From Sciurus carolinensis (lineage: Eukaryota > Chordata > Mammalia > Rodentia > Sciuridae), in NCBI RefSeq assembly GCF_902686445.1, contig NC_062219.1, positions 144,380,057-144,444,056 of the forward strand: 64,000 nucleotides of DNA, in the 5' to 3' direction. The notes under the pieces are model-generated. The model saw only the letters and a list, made by a program, of their open reading frames with translations. It made no database searches and was not told the origin of the DNA. The translations under genes and the position numbers were made by a program. Below are positions 44,789-55,628 of this stretch, piece by piece; the first letter of the stretch is position 1, and every line of letters starts with the position of its first letter.

Positions 44789-45005
44789 TGTTATGGTTTG
44801 GATTTGAGGTGTCCCCAAAAGCTCAGCGTGAGACAATGCAGGAATGTTCAAAGGTGAGATGAGTCTGAGAGTGTAACCTAAGAACTGGGTGGTGACTGCG
44901 GTGGCTGGAGGAAGTAGGTCACGGGGTGTGCCTGTGGGGTCTGTGTTGACCCTGGCCAACGGAGCGCTCTGCTTCCTGGATGTCATGTGCTGAGTTGCAA
45001 GGGCT
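44789..45005 (+). mobile_element. MaLR-type LTR, 3'-truncated
   Basis: Starts TGTTATGGTTTGGATTTGAG, very similar to the start at 22548, and shares 'gagacaa..ca.gaa.gttca'. The 3' half is absent. Confidence 0.78.
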
Positions 45006-45534
45006 GGTGGGACATGGGTGCCCCTGGGCAGGGCTGATGAAGGGCAGGCCCCACTGAAGGATGGTCAGCCAGAGAGTCTGCCCTGCTTTTGCAGAGTCCC
45101 AAGTATCAGTGCGACGGTGGCTTCTACGGCCCCATTTAGTTTCTCGGAAAGGAACCTTTCTGTGCAGGGACCCCTCGGAGCAGAGTGCTGGAAGGGCAGG
45201 AGGAAGGGGCTCGGACTGGCCGTTCCACTCCAGGGCTTTCAGGCCCAACAGAGGCTCACGCAAGCAGCCCCCGTTGACACGTCCAGGTCGAGACCATGGT
45301 CCCCGGGGCTAGTATCCTGAAGACAACAGGTGTGGTTTCTATTTCCAGGTAGGGTTGCTAGGATTAACAAATGAAAATACAAGGTGCCCACTGAAATTTC
45401 AAGTTTGAATTTAAAAATAAAAAAAAAAAAAAACCACCCTGGTAATTTGTTACCAAAATGCTGCTCCAAATATTTCACTGCAAGATTTCTTTGAAGTTCA
45501 CATTTAACTGGACTCCTTGCATTTTATCTGTCCC
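45006..45534. other. unassigned
   Basis: 45350-45420 ('gggttgctaggattaacaaa') resembles an old DNA-transposon scrap but is too short to name. No gene is seen. Confidence 0.4.
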
Positions 45535-45690
45535 CAGGGGACCTTGGGCAGTGTCTGGAGACATCTGTGGGTGTCAGGATGTGACACTGCATCTGGTGGG
45601 GAGAAGCCACCTGCTGTGCCCCAGACAGCCCCTGAAACAAAAATCACCCGACCTAAATGTCAGCGGTGCCAGGTTGGGAAACCAGCTCCT
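45535..45690 (+). mobile_element. MER20 hAT relic
   Basis: 'gcagtgtctggagacatctg', 'gccccagacagcccctgaaa' and 'ccaggttgggaaaccagc' follow MER20. This family is known to carry regulatory sites in some tissues of placental mammals. That is family knowledge, not shown here. Confidence 0.75.
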
Positions 45691-45939
45691 AAGGCCCAGC
45701 TCTGTCCTTTCAGCTTCTCCAGAGAATAAAGGTCCAGTTTCCTGCCTGACATTTTGGGCCCCGAGTAGGGCGCATCACCTACTTTTAAAAATCTCAGCAT
45801 GATCTATTTTTCACGGTCACAGCAAGAGGAACATATTCTTTCTTCGTTTTTGTCTGAGTCTAGTGAGCACTCTGAGGAGGAGATGGCCAGGATAAGACAG
45901 GGGACCAGCTCAGGGGCCTCTGCTTGGTAAATTCAGAGG

Positions 45940-46100
45940 CAGCCTCGCAAAGGGGCCGTGCAGAGCTCGCCGGGGGCGGGGCTGAGCCCACTCGCCCATC
46001 TCCCGCCGGGGGGTCTCCCTTCCTAACCGAGAGGGCGCCGGCCACACGCAGCTGCCTGCTCCTGAACAGGCCCTTTCTTTGCAGGGGCAGGGGCGGGAGG
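45940..46100. promoter_or_regulatory. short GC-rich, CpG-containing patch
   Basis: Contains GGGGGCGGGGC (SP1/KLF type) at about 45971 and several CpGs in about 120 bases. It is too short for a CpG-island promoter and no exon is evident. It may be an enhancer or a chance patch. Confidence 0.3.
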
Positions 46101-47123
46101 CAGTGGGCAGCCCAAGGTGGGGATGGTGTCTGTAGCTCTTAGCCAAACAGCCTTTTGAAAGAGCAGGCGAGGAAGGAAGCGGAGGGGTGGGGCACGTGTT
46201 CTGGTTAGGAGACCCCGGGAGGTCGTTTGAGGTTATTTACCCCAAGCCCTATTCACAGCTGTCCTTGAAATGAAAACCAGAACATTAGAATTCAGGAGTC
46301 ATCACTTCCGTTCATGACATGCGCTGTTTTCTCCCCTCCCTGCAGACAGATGTCTGTCTCACACATGTGGGGACAGGGACAGAAGCCACAGGCGCTGGGA
46401 GCCACCCAGTCTGTAGACGTGGATGTCCCTGGGAAAAGAATGAATGGTAGGACCTTGCCTTGATTTTAATAAGGAATATGAAAACTTTAAAAGTACAAAT
46501 TACTTACTGCTGACTAGAGAGACAGGGATATTTGGGGAATGTTCAAAAAAAAAATTCATTCAGATGTTCATTAAGAAAAGCCGGACCAATCCGGCTTCCG
46601 GGTACAGAAACACTTGGATTTTTATAGAAAATCTGTCTGCAGTTCTCTGCTTGCTGGAGAAAAGAATTCGAGAAGCTCAGGAAGAAGGGGCTGGGTGGGC
46701 AGAGCCTGGGAGACCCTGGAGGCTCCGCTGTGCTGTGGCCAGCCTGGCGGGAGAGCAGCTGGGGTGGCACCCCCTTCTCTTCGGTAACTGCTGAAGTCAG
46801 ACTTTACTGCCAAATAGTATTTGTCCTGTCTCTGTGAACTTTCATGGCAATTCAGTTCTGTCTCTCATCTGTGGAAAGCATGCTGTAAACCAAGCTAAAA
46901 TTTAGATAGAAAAGAACTTTTGTTCTCATCCTTTAGAAAAGTACAGGAAATAAGAGTTGAGCCACATTTGAATTATTAGGTGAATGCTCACACAGACCAT
47001 CCCTGCCTTTGACTTATTTCTTTCTAGGATTTTCTCTAAGCTTCATTTTCTTTTTTTTACTTAAATTATTGTGATGACTATTTAAATACAAGGTTGTACC
47101 TGGCTTTTTAAAAGAAAGGACTA
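46101..47123. other. unassigned
   Basis: The 116-codon open frame at 46444-46794 has no recognisable domain or splice context. No repeat is named. Confidence 0.4.
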
Positions 47124-47220
47124 CCACTGGAGTCGGGGGAGTCGCTTGGTAGTTGAGCTCTTGCCCCAGCAAATGGAGGCCCTGGGTTCCACCCCCAGCA
47201 CCAAAAGCAACAAACAAACA
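47124..47220 (+). mobile_element. ID SINE, diverged
   Basis: 'ggagtcgcttggtagttgag' A-box region and 'cctgggttccacccccagca' B-box region, then CAAACAAACA. Confidence 0.8.
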
Positions 47221-47221
47221 G

Positions 47222-47560
47222 AACTATCGTTTATGAGCATTTGCTGTGTTCTGGACACACTGCTGAGCCTGGATGCACAATTTCTCTTAACCATCAAAAC
47301 AACCTCATGGGGCTGGGGAGATGGCTCACTTGGTAGAGTGCTCGCCTCGCAAGCACAAAGCCCTAGGTTCGATCCCCAGTACCACAAAAAAAAAAAAAGA
47401 AAAAAGAAAAAAGAAAACAACCTCATGTTGAAGATACTGTTGTTACTTCCCATTTTGCAGGTGAGAAATGGGGACTCTACCAGTCACAGATCTAGCAAGC
47501 AGCACAGGGAGGCATGTCCTACGTGACTCAGAATTGAACCTGACCTTTTCCACGTTATAA
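47222..47560 (-). mobile_element. MIR SINE split by an ID
   Basis: Left 'tatgagcatttgctgtgttc' and right 'cccattttgcaggtgagaaa' give one inverted MIR once the ID at 47310-47413 is removed. Confidence 0.65.
47310..47413 (+). mobile_element. young ID SINE with perfect 14-bp target duplication
   Basis: AAAACAACCTCATG at 47296-47309 and 47414-47427. Internal boxes are intact ('gagatggctcacttggtaga', 'ggttcgatccccagtacc') and the A-rich tail is long. It is one of the least decayed insertions in the window. Confidence 0.95.
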
Positions 47561-48107
47561 TTCTATTTAAACATCATTTGAATTGTTGTCCACTGGTTTA
47601 AATTGCTGTATCACATTTCACGAAATCATGTACCTATCATTGAACACTGGGGATTCTTCCAATTTCTTTTGATTATAGATAATGTTCAATTTTTTATTTG
47701 TGATTAGGGAGAATGCAGTTATTGTCTTTGAGGAAAAACTGGTTTTGGATTTAGATTTTTTTTTTTTTGCAACGTATAATTGATTTTTATTTGTTCATTC
47801 ATTGATTCATCCATAGGTATGTACTGAGTGTGAGCACCTCTAGATTTTTTTTTTTTTTAGGGTGAATTTCAAAAGGTGACATTGGCATTCCTGTAATTAT
47901 TTTTGGAGTTCCTGTAAGTACTTTTACAGGTAGAGTCACACTAGTATCCAAATAGGCTCCTTTCCCTGTATCTTCAGCAGCAATGGCAATTATTGTTTTG
48001 AAACTTTCAGTTGATTTTTAAAGTTAGGAATGAATAAATTGTTTGAATTTACTTTAGAGTTAACCAGGTGGAATATTGTGCCCATTCATTTGTTGGGAGG
48101 ATATAAT
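47561..48107. other. possible old L1 scrap, otherwise unassigned
   Basis: 47590-47760 ('tatcattgaacactggggat', 'attatagataatgttcaatt') may be minus-sense L1. T runs lie at 47759-47769 and 47846-47858. Confidence 0.4.
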
Positions 48108-48195
48108 TTTTTTTTCCTTTGGAAGTTCTGGGGACCAAACCCAGGGTGTTGACCTACTGGGCAAGTCCGTATTCCTGAGCTGCCTCTCCAGCCCC
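48108..48195 (-). mobile_element. ID SINE
   Basis: Inverted copy: 'ctggggaccaaacccagggt', 'tgagctgcctctccagcccc'. Moderately diverged. Confidence 0.85.
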
Positions 48196-48995
48196 TGAGT
48201 CTCTATTCCCTAGTTGTCTTAGTTCTTCATCCACTTAGCTATTGGGGCTTCAAAGTTCTAACCAACTTGAATGAATAAACCATTTGCAAGTATCTTATTC
48301 TGTGTTGTGTTCTTAGAATTGTCCTCAGGTTGCTCTTGGCCTTCAACATTTAATTTTTTTATTTTTTTGCATGACATCTGAAAATGTCTACTTAAGCCTC
48401 AGTTTTTCTCATTGTGATCTCTCTCAGCTGGAGGCCAGCTATTTGTGCCTCTCTTCTCAGAGTAACATGCTTTTAACACTTCAGAGAGATTTCTCTTATT
48501 AAAAATTAAGATTCAAAGTAACGCACAAAGAGACACCATGCACGCGCATCTCCATCCCCACTTTCCTTGAACTGCTGATTGCTATCAACTCCAGGCCTCC
48601 AGCTGCCCAGCACTGATTGGCACGAGCCAGCCCTGGGCACGCTCCCGGCTCCTCCATCCCCTGGCAAGCCTCCCTGGCATGTAACCGCTCTCATTAGGGG
48701 ACGGAGAGAAGGCTTTATTGGAACTCCTCTTCTGCCATGGCACTCCTTAGCTTTGGTTCCAAGCTCAGCAAACACAGAAGGGAAGGCACTGTCCCTGGTT
48801 GGATGTTTCACTCATAACATTTGCCCAGGACATGATAATAAATATGAATAAATAACCTAAATAATATTTCAATAAATATTTCCTGATTAAAGTTGACTTT
48901 TAAAATCTGTAATTAGGACTATGTCAGGTTTTCTTCAAGTTAAATGAGTTAACAATCTTCAATCTTGCTTTTTTTTTAACTCATTTTTTGTGGGG
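48196..48995. other. unassigned
   Basis: No gene or named repeat. AATAAATATGAATAAATAA-type AT clusters lie at about 48838-48880. Confidence 0.4.
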
Positions 48996-49209
48996 TTTTT
49001 TTTTTTTTTTTTTGGTAGTGGGGATTGAACCCGGGGTGCTTAACCACTGAGCCACATCCCCAGCCCTTTTAATTTTTTTATTTTAAGACAGGGTCTTGCT
49101 AAGTTGCTTAGGGCTTCGCTAAGTTGCTGAGGCTGGCTTTGAACTCGCCATCCTCCTACCTCAGCCTCCTGAGCTGCTAGGATCCCAGGCGAGCACCACC
49201 AAGCCCAGT
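48996..49209 (-). mobile_element. B1-ID composite SINE
   Basis: Full-length inverted copy with an 18-T run and well-preserved ID ('cttaaccactgagccacatc') and B1 ('cctacctcagcctcctgagc') parts. Confidence 0.93.
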
Positions 49210-50950
49210 CTTTTTTTGTTTTAATTCTTGATCATCTTCACATTTCTCCCTTTGCTCCTGGTCCTCGTGGGGTGGAGTCTCCAAGCTGAGACGGAGAAGG
49301 CTTCTCCCCTCCAAGCCACAGAGGGCTGGTTAGTCTTGACTTCTAGAAGAGCAGCAGGCTGATATGTAGATGCAGGGCTGAGGAGTCAGGGCTGGGGACA
49401 CAGCTGGGCTCTCAGGTGCAGAAGCGACAGCACGGGCAATGTCTACCTGTGGCTCACAAGCCGACAGGGCACTGAAGGCAAACCACTGTGGACAATAACA
49501 TTGTCATTGATAGTGAGATGCCGTTTTCCTAAGTCAATGTACCAACGTCAGCAGTCCTACAGGCAAGCTCTTGAAATAACGAAGGCAGTTCCTTTTTTCT
49601 GGAAACAGCATCCATTCCCCAGTCCTTCAAATGTCCCCAAGAGGCCGGGCTCCTCAGTCCGTGCTCTGTCACCGTCCACTTGCCAGCTGGAGGGCACTGC
49701 TAGCCGTGCTGCTGGTGGCCCAGGGCCAGAGCTGGAAGAAGAGGTGGCGACCGTGGAGGCCTAGCCTCAGACACCTCCTGTTAGGACAGGCAGCCCCCAC
49801 GTTCCAGGACAGAGCTTCAGCTTGTACCTGCCTAGGGCCATCCTGTGTCACCTGGTCACTCCCTCCGTACCTGAGGTAATGTGGAGGGACCTCCCCTGCA
49901 AAACCATCACTATAATCTATGCCAACTCCCAGGCTGGCAAGGATGGCACGTGAAGGTGCCACTTGGGCACCTGAAGTCTTTGGAAACCCTGTGGTCCCAG
50001 CACCAGGGAAGCCAGGCCTCCCTCACAGGCAAACACACCTCCTGCGCTCACAACAACCTGCTGGGCCTGTCCCCAAGCCACTAGGTCCTGTCCCCAGAGT
50101 CTGGGTCTGAGCCCACGGGGCTGGCCTCAGGACCTGGCCCAAGCTCAGGCCTCCTTGGCCTCCCTGGCTGTGTGAACTGGCTGATCAATGGCAGTGGGAA
50201 GCAATGCGGGTTTGTGAGACCCAGGAGGAGGCAGAGGCTGCTGGCCATCCTTCCCCAGGACCAGTAAAAATGAGAGAGAGAGAGAGAGAGGAAACAAACA
50301 AGAAAAATCAAACTGACAGAAATGGCGGTGCTCAAAGTCTTGCTTCGGCACCAGTTTAGAGCTGAGTCAGCTGGTGGCAGAGGCAGCGTCATTACTTTTT
50401 GGAATAAAGGGGTTGCAGGCTGGAACCAGACGGGCCCAGACTGATGACCGTTTGACCTCAAAACTGAATAATACCTGGCTTGCATTTTAAATCATCAAAG
50501 CATCTCTTTCCAATGTTCGACAACCTTCATTTTCCTGAATTGAGAACAACCGAGGTGGGGACTCAGACGACGTGCCAAAAAGCACACTCACAGGTGACAG
50601 TCATTCCCCAACACAGCCAAAAGGACTCCAGAGCTCGAGGACGCAGGTGGCAGAGTGAGGGCTGCTCAAGACAGGGTAGGAAGGTCCGGGTTTTCAAAAC
50701 GTCTAACGTGGAATAGACAGGGCGAAAGAGGGCGGATTTCCACCCGAAAGGAGCCCCCAGAGTGGGAAGCATGTGGTCAGAACTAAGCAGACTTTAAGCT
50801 TTATTTTTATTTTATTGTTTTATTTCGGGTTTTATTATTACCATAAAATATGAGTTATATACTTCTAAATTTACTAATAAGTTTTGCTAACATACATTCA
50901 CATTTTTAGATGAGTTGGGTTTTAAAGTGAGGTTAAAAATAATACTAGTA
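49210..50950. other. unassigned, with a GA run
   Basis: (GA)n at about 50274-50290. AT-rich at 50795-50940. Open frames at 49501-49764 and 50081-50485 have no recognisable domain. Confidence 0.4.
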
Positions 50951-51162
50951 GCCAGGTGTGGTGGTGCACACCTGTAATCCCAGCAGCTCGGGAGGCTGAG
51001 GCAGGAGGATCGTGAGTTCAAAGCCAGCCTCAGCAACTTGGTGAGCCCCTCAGCAACTCAATGGGATCCTATCTCTAAATCAAATATTTTTTTAAAGGGT
51101 TGGGGTCCTAGTGGTTAAGCACCCTTGGGTTCAATTCCTGGTACCAATAATAATAATAATAA
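50951..51162 (+). mobile_element. B1-ID composite SINE
   Basis: Complete copy with an (AAT)n tail. It faces the minus copy at 51198 with 35 bases between them. The ID half lacks part of its A box ('gggttggggtcctagtggtt'). Confidence 0.92.
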
Positions 51163-51197
51163 CATTACAACTGCCACTACTGTCACCATTCAAGGGC

Positions 51198-51390
51198 TCC
51201 TGGGGATTGAAACCCAGGGGTGCTTAACCACTGATCCACATCCCCAGTCGTTTCTATTTTATTTTGAGACAGGGTCTCACTAGGTTGCTTACAGCCTTAC
51301 TAAGTTGCTGAGGCTGGCTTTGAACCCGTGGTCCTCCTGCCTCAACCTCCCAAGTCACTAGAATTACAGGCATGTGCCAGCATGCCTGGC
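51198..51390 (-). mobile_element. B1-ID composite SINE
   Basis: Inverted partner of the preceding element. It has no long T run at its left end, so the tail was lost or very short. Confidence 0.9.
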
Positions 51391-51494
51391 AGTGGTAGAG
51401 ATACTCTTCCTGAAGGGCCGTCTTGCTGGGAAGCTGATTTAGGGGCAGTTTTTGTAGAAGGTGGGGGTTGGTGGACTAGTGGGTGCCTTCCCTG

Positions 51495-51580
51495 TATTTT
51501 CTTTACAGTGTGGGAGACTGAACCCAGCCCTTTGCACGTGCCAGGCAAGCTCTCTACCTTTGAGCTATATCCCCAGCCCC
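51495..51580 (-). mobile_element. ID SINE
   Basis: 'cagtgtgggagactgaaccc' and 'acctttgagctatatcccca' are the inverted B- and A-box regions. Confidence 0.85.
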
Positions 51581-51800
51581 GGAGCCTTCTCACAGTGGAG
51601 GTTGTGGTCAAATGACACATATCTGACCCGAATTACCTAATCACCTTACCTGTTTCCATACATGTTTCTCAGTTCTGCAAGCCTCAAGAACAAAGTCCAT
51701 TATTTCCTTGAGCTATTCTTGTCACTGATTTATTTGCCCCTGTGCAATTCCTAACATATTACACAAAGGACAGGCTGAGGGGGTACCTACTCCAAGGACC

Positions 51801-52007
51801 TCTTCTCTTCTTCTTCTTCTTCTTTTTTTTTTTTTTGGTATGGGAGATTGAACCCAGGGGTGCTTAACCACTGAGCCACATCCCCAGCCCTTTTTTATTT
51901 TTTAAACATTCTCACTGTATCTCATTAAGTTGCTGGCTTTGAACTTGCAATCCTCCTGCCTCAGCCTCTCCAGTCACTGAGATTGCAGGCAGGCGCCACT
52001 GCACCCA
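51801..52007 (-). mobile_element. B1-ID composite SINE
   Basis: Inverted tail (CTT)n then about 14 T. The spacer is shortened ('attctcactgtatctcatta'). It lies immediately before the LTR-like repeat. Confidence 0.9.
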
Positions 52008-52014
52008 CCTCCAA

Positions 52015-52465
52015 AACCCTCTTGTGTGGAGAATGGTGACTTGGATCATGATCTCTGACTGCCTCATGGTTGCATTTGTGCTGGGAACTTCCTGTGCAAA
52101 GGAACAGGTCAAGATTGCCCGGTTGCTATAGTGATGCCCAGCCTGCAGAGGCTCCATGCAAAGGTGTGGAGTTATTTCAGTCTGGACCTTGAGCTGAGGC
52201 ACCAGCTCTCAAGGATAGGGCATTCTGGACACAACAAGAAACCACAATGTCTCGGAAGTTTCACTGTGACGTTCAAGTCTGTCTGCTTTGCAGAAATTTT
52301 CCCACAAATAACCTTTTGATGATAAACTGATATAATAAACCTGCTGAGCTAGTGGAGTCACTATTCTTCCTTCAGAGGATGGTGTCCCACCTGGTCCCAG
52401 CTTTCTCTCTATATGTGTTGGTTCGTCTTTCTCAATCCCCCATCACCCCTGGCCAGTTTCCGAAT
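52015..52465 (+). mobile_element. ERV LTR-like repeat (copy 2)
   Basis: Collinear with 31820-32260 and in the same orientation. AATAAA at 52334-52339 and the pyrimidine-rich 'tcccagctttctctctatat' downstream fit R/U5. The X-box-like motif is changed to GTTGCTATAGTGAT (52122-52135). Confidence 0.65.
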
Positions 52466-52626
52466 TAACGGCTGTGCTGGACGTGGTACTCTTGCTTATC
52501 ACCAAACTCATGGTCCTGAAAGAAAATATGCTCCCCCGATTATGGTGAAAGACGAGAGTCATACAAAATTAAATAGGGAGTTGGGCACGAGAGCTGGACT
52601 CGGTGCGCGGCTTCACCAGGCGACAC

Positions 52627-52925
52627 CAGCTGGTTACGCTGTTATGTGCCAAGCACCAAAACTGCTGCCTTTAATCGTGAAACAGGCTTTTTTCTTTCTT
52701 TTATTCTTTTTGTGCAATGCTGGGGATCGAACCCAGGCCTGATGCAAGCTAAGCGAATACTCTACCTCAGACCTACACCCGTGCCCCTGAAACAGGTGCT
52801 ATTATTTCCATTTTACAGATAAGAAACCAAGGCTCAGAGAAATTAATTTAGCCAAGACCACATAGCCAATAAATAGTGGGAGCAAGATTTAAACTCAACC
52901 CTGCACAATTCCAAAGTCGAGGCTC
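52627..52925 (-). mobile_element. MIR SINE split by an ID
   Basis: Left 'gttatgtgccaagcaccaaa' and right 'ttccattttacagataagaa', 'agccaagaccacatagccaa'. Confidence 0.75.
52687..52787 (-). mobile_element. ID SINE with 9-bp target duplication
   Basis: TGAAACAGG at 52678-52686 and 52788-52796. The inverted tail 'ctttttttctttcttttatt' precedes a clean 'gctggggatcgaacccaggc'. It interrupts the MIR. Confidence 0.92.
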
Positions 52926-54974
52926 TAACTCCTCAGTGAGAGGTGTCGGAAGCCTGCTGGAACACCAGCTACGTGGACTTAACCAAGCTAAATATTCCGA
53001 GCCTTAGCTTCCTCCCGCACAAAATAAACCTCGCTAATGACATCCTTTTTGCCTTGACTTCTAACAGCATCTTAATTTCCTCTTGGGGGAAATCACTCTC
53101 CTCTATTCTTAATTAGTACATGTGGCACAGATAAAACTGGACCCTCCTCTCCAACCTCACAGGGGAAGCATGTGACACAATATGGCCAATCAGGGTATTT
53201 CAGCCACTGACTCAGGGTTTAACTTTAGGGTAGTCCCATGACCCCAGCTCAGGTCAGGAGACTCAGCCCTATTTGCTAGACCCACTAGGAAGGAGGCATC
53301 TTTTCCCTAGAAAAGAATGTAAAAAAGCTAGAACAGCTGGAGGCCATTTATTTATACCACCAGCACTGGAGCGCCTGCCTCAGAATAAGGCCTAAAACAG
53401 GGGGACAGAGTTGAAATCCCTGTGCTTCATGATTTCTGTGATTTCTTAAACTTATGAATTTTCAACTATTTGAGGCAAATTTTCTTCTTTTCCATATGCC
53501 AGTGTGAAGTAGGTTTCTCTCTCTTACCAAAGAAGTTCTGGTTAAAGCAATAGGTAAAATCCTCAGACCAGGGTCTGGCATATATTAAAATTCCACAAAA
53601 TGTAGTTGTTATCAAGATATATCCCCAAAAGTGGGAAGAAGAAGGAGAAGGAGAAGAAGGGGCTTGGTTTTGCTGGTTCCGCCTGAACAGGAGCACAATT
53701 TCTATCTGTCTTTCACCCCAGTTCAATACTTTGTCAGGGAGAACGTAGCCATTGTCCTGATTGAATGTTGCAGCGCAGCATTGCTGAGGCTCAGTGCAGG
53801 CCCTGATCTTCATTTCCACCCGAATGTTCTGCAGCTTCTGTTTACATCCTTCTTTAAGTTTGGAACATCCTGCAGATCAGATTTGAGTGAAAGTGGGACA
53901 GATAGGGGCCACCATGGAGGGTCAAAGGCTGGGACAATGACATAAACCATCACCCTCTATAGCACGGCACAGGCTTCCCTACCCAGTGCTCTGGTTCACA
54001 AGACCCGGCAAGAAACCCTGATAAAACCACAGAAGCAGAACATTTGCACAAGACAAAAGTGTTACCAGGGAAAAGCCTGAATAAACTCTCTAGCTTCACT
54101 TGTTCTTCGTGGACTTAAAAATTGCTAACTTTGGAGGTCACATGACCCGGTGATACACTGCCTCCCACTAGCTCTGCTGTGGGTAAACCCTCGGATGCAC
54201 GGGTCCTGATGATAACGGTTGCCTAGGTTACTTTCAGGGACCGCTTTTGTTGAAGAACACCGACTCTTCACTTGGGTCTGAGATGTCTATGAGTGATAGG
54301 AGTGTGACCTGTCTTCATATTGAATCTGTCCCCTTTGCTGCCTTAACTTCTGAACCAGATTCTACTCAGCTCTGCGTGGAGATGTCTTGGTTGCCCCCGG
54401 AGCTGGTATGTGTTTCCTTCTCCCCAACTTCCTGCTTTTTCAGCGGCTAGAGCAGCCCAAACAGTCCAAGGCCTTAAGCCTATCATAAGGCCCAGATGGA
54501 GCCAGGAGGCCGGGATGTTTGCACAGGGCGAGTGTGGGCCCTGAGAGTGCAAGTTGACCATGACAGTCTCATGTCTGAGTCTTCTGCGAGAAGAAGTGCC
54601 GTTTGGAACCATTCCCCTGGTCATTGGTATCCAAGGTACGATCTCCTCACTGGTATTGAAAGTTTCATTTGAGGGAAAACCCTGCCTCTTGAAAGTGGAA
54701 AGCCACCCATCCAATCTCCCAACTGAACCAGCTAGAACTATGCCAGAGGGTCTGGACTGCTGTGTCAGCCCAGACGTCAGCTCAGTGTTCTTGCCCACAC
54801 CCACCCCTGTCGGCCTTCTGTGGCCTGACCCTGAAATGTGGAAGGCCCCAAAGTCATTCATTTTCTGTTGGAGCTAGCAGCAGGGTTACTCGGTGGTGGA
54901 TTTAGAAAATGACATCTCAGTAGCTGAGCTGATGGACTTTGTTGTTCCACACTTACCTCTCTGGGTCAAACAGT
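52926..54974. other. unassigned
   Basis: A purine patch at 53633-53661. An X-box-like GTTGCCTAGGTTAC at about 54219. A 172-codon minus-strand open frame (54343-54861) overlaps a 107-codon plus frame and has no domain that I recognise. Confidence 0.4.
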
Positions 54975-55195
54975 CAAACACACGGGTCTCTCAGTATCCA
55001 CAGAGGACTGGTTCCAGGACCTTCCACGGATACCCAAATCCAGATCCTCAAGTTCATTGTATAAAATGGCCTAGGATTTGCAGAAAGCCTATACATCGTT
55101 CTGTACAGTTTAAATCATCTCTGTGTTACTTATAACGCCTAATACAATGTAAGTACCATATAAATAGTTGTTTTATCTTATTGTTCAGTCGATTC
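54975..55195. mobile_element. Tigger/MER2-like DNA-transposon relic
   Basis: 'ctcagtatccacagaggact', 'tggttccaggaccttccacg' and 'tataaaatggcctaggattt' are well preserved. Best left half of the four copies. Confidence 0.78.
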
Positions 55196-55403
55196 AGGCA
55201 GAAGTTCTTTTTCTTGAGGTAGAAGAATAATCCACTTTCTGGAATTCTCTGGCCTAAGATTAGGGAGTAAGATACTGTCAAATCTGGGATTGTACAATTT
55301 GATAGAGAAATTTTTATCACTTTGGCTTAATGCTAGAGTTTTCTGGAAAACAAGGGAAACTGAGTTTGAATTTCCTTCCAGAATTTTCCTTCAGCCTCTC
55401 TGA

Positions 55404-55628
55404 GACCAGGTGTGATGGCACACACCTATAATCCCAACAACTTTGGAGACTGAGGCAGCGAGATTGCAAGTTTGACACCAACCTGGACACTTTAGCAAGA
55501 CCCTCAGCAACATAGTGAGAAACCCCCATCTCAAAATAAAAAGAGCTGAGAATGTAACTCAGTGGTAGAGCACCCCGGGTTCAATCCCCAGTACCACAAA
55601 AAAAAAAGAAAAGAAAAAGAAGAAAGAA
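55404..55628 (+). mobile_element. B1-ID composite SINE
   Basis: Complete copy with a diverged B1 part and a clean ID part ('aatgtaactcagtggtagag'). The A-rich tail is followed by GAAAAG repeats. Confidence 0.9.

Noticed and set aside
45940..46100. Second CpG-island promoter
   Set aside because: Too short and only moderately CpG-rich, with no adjoining exon or donor. Kept only as a low-confidence regulatory patch.
31820..52465. A provirus bounded by the two related LTR-like repeats
   Set aside because: They are about 20 kb apart and clearly diverged from each other. The interval holds many unrelated repeats and no recognisable gag-pol-env remains.
54343..54861. 172-codon minus-strand open frame
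   Set aside because: No recognisable domain. Overlaps an open plus-strand frame and lacks splice or promoter context.
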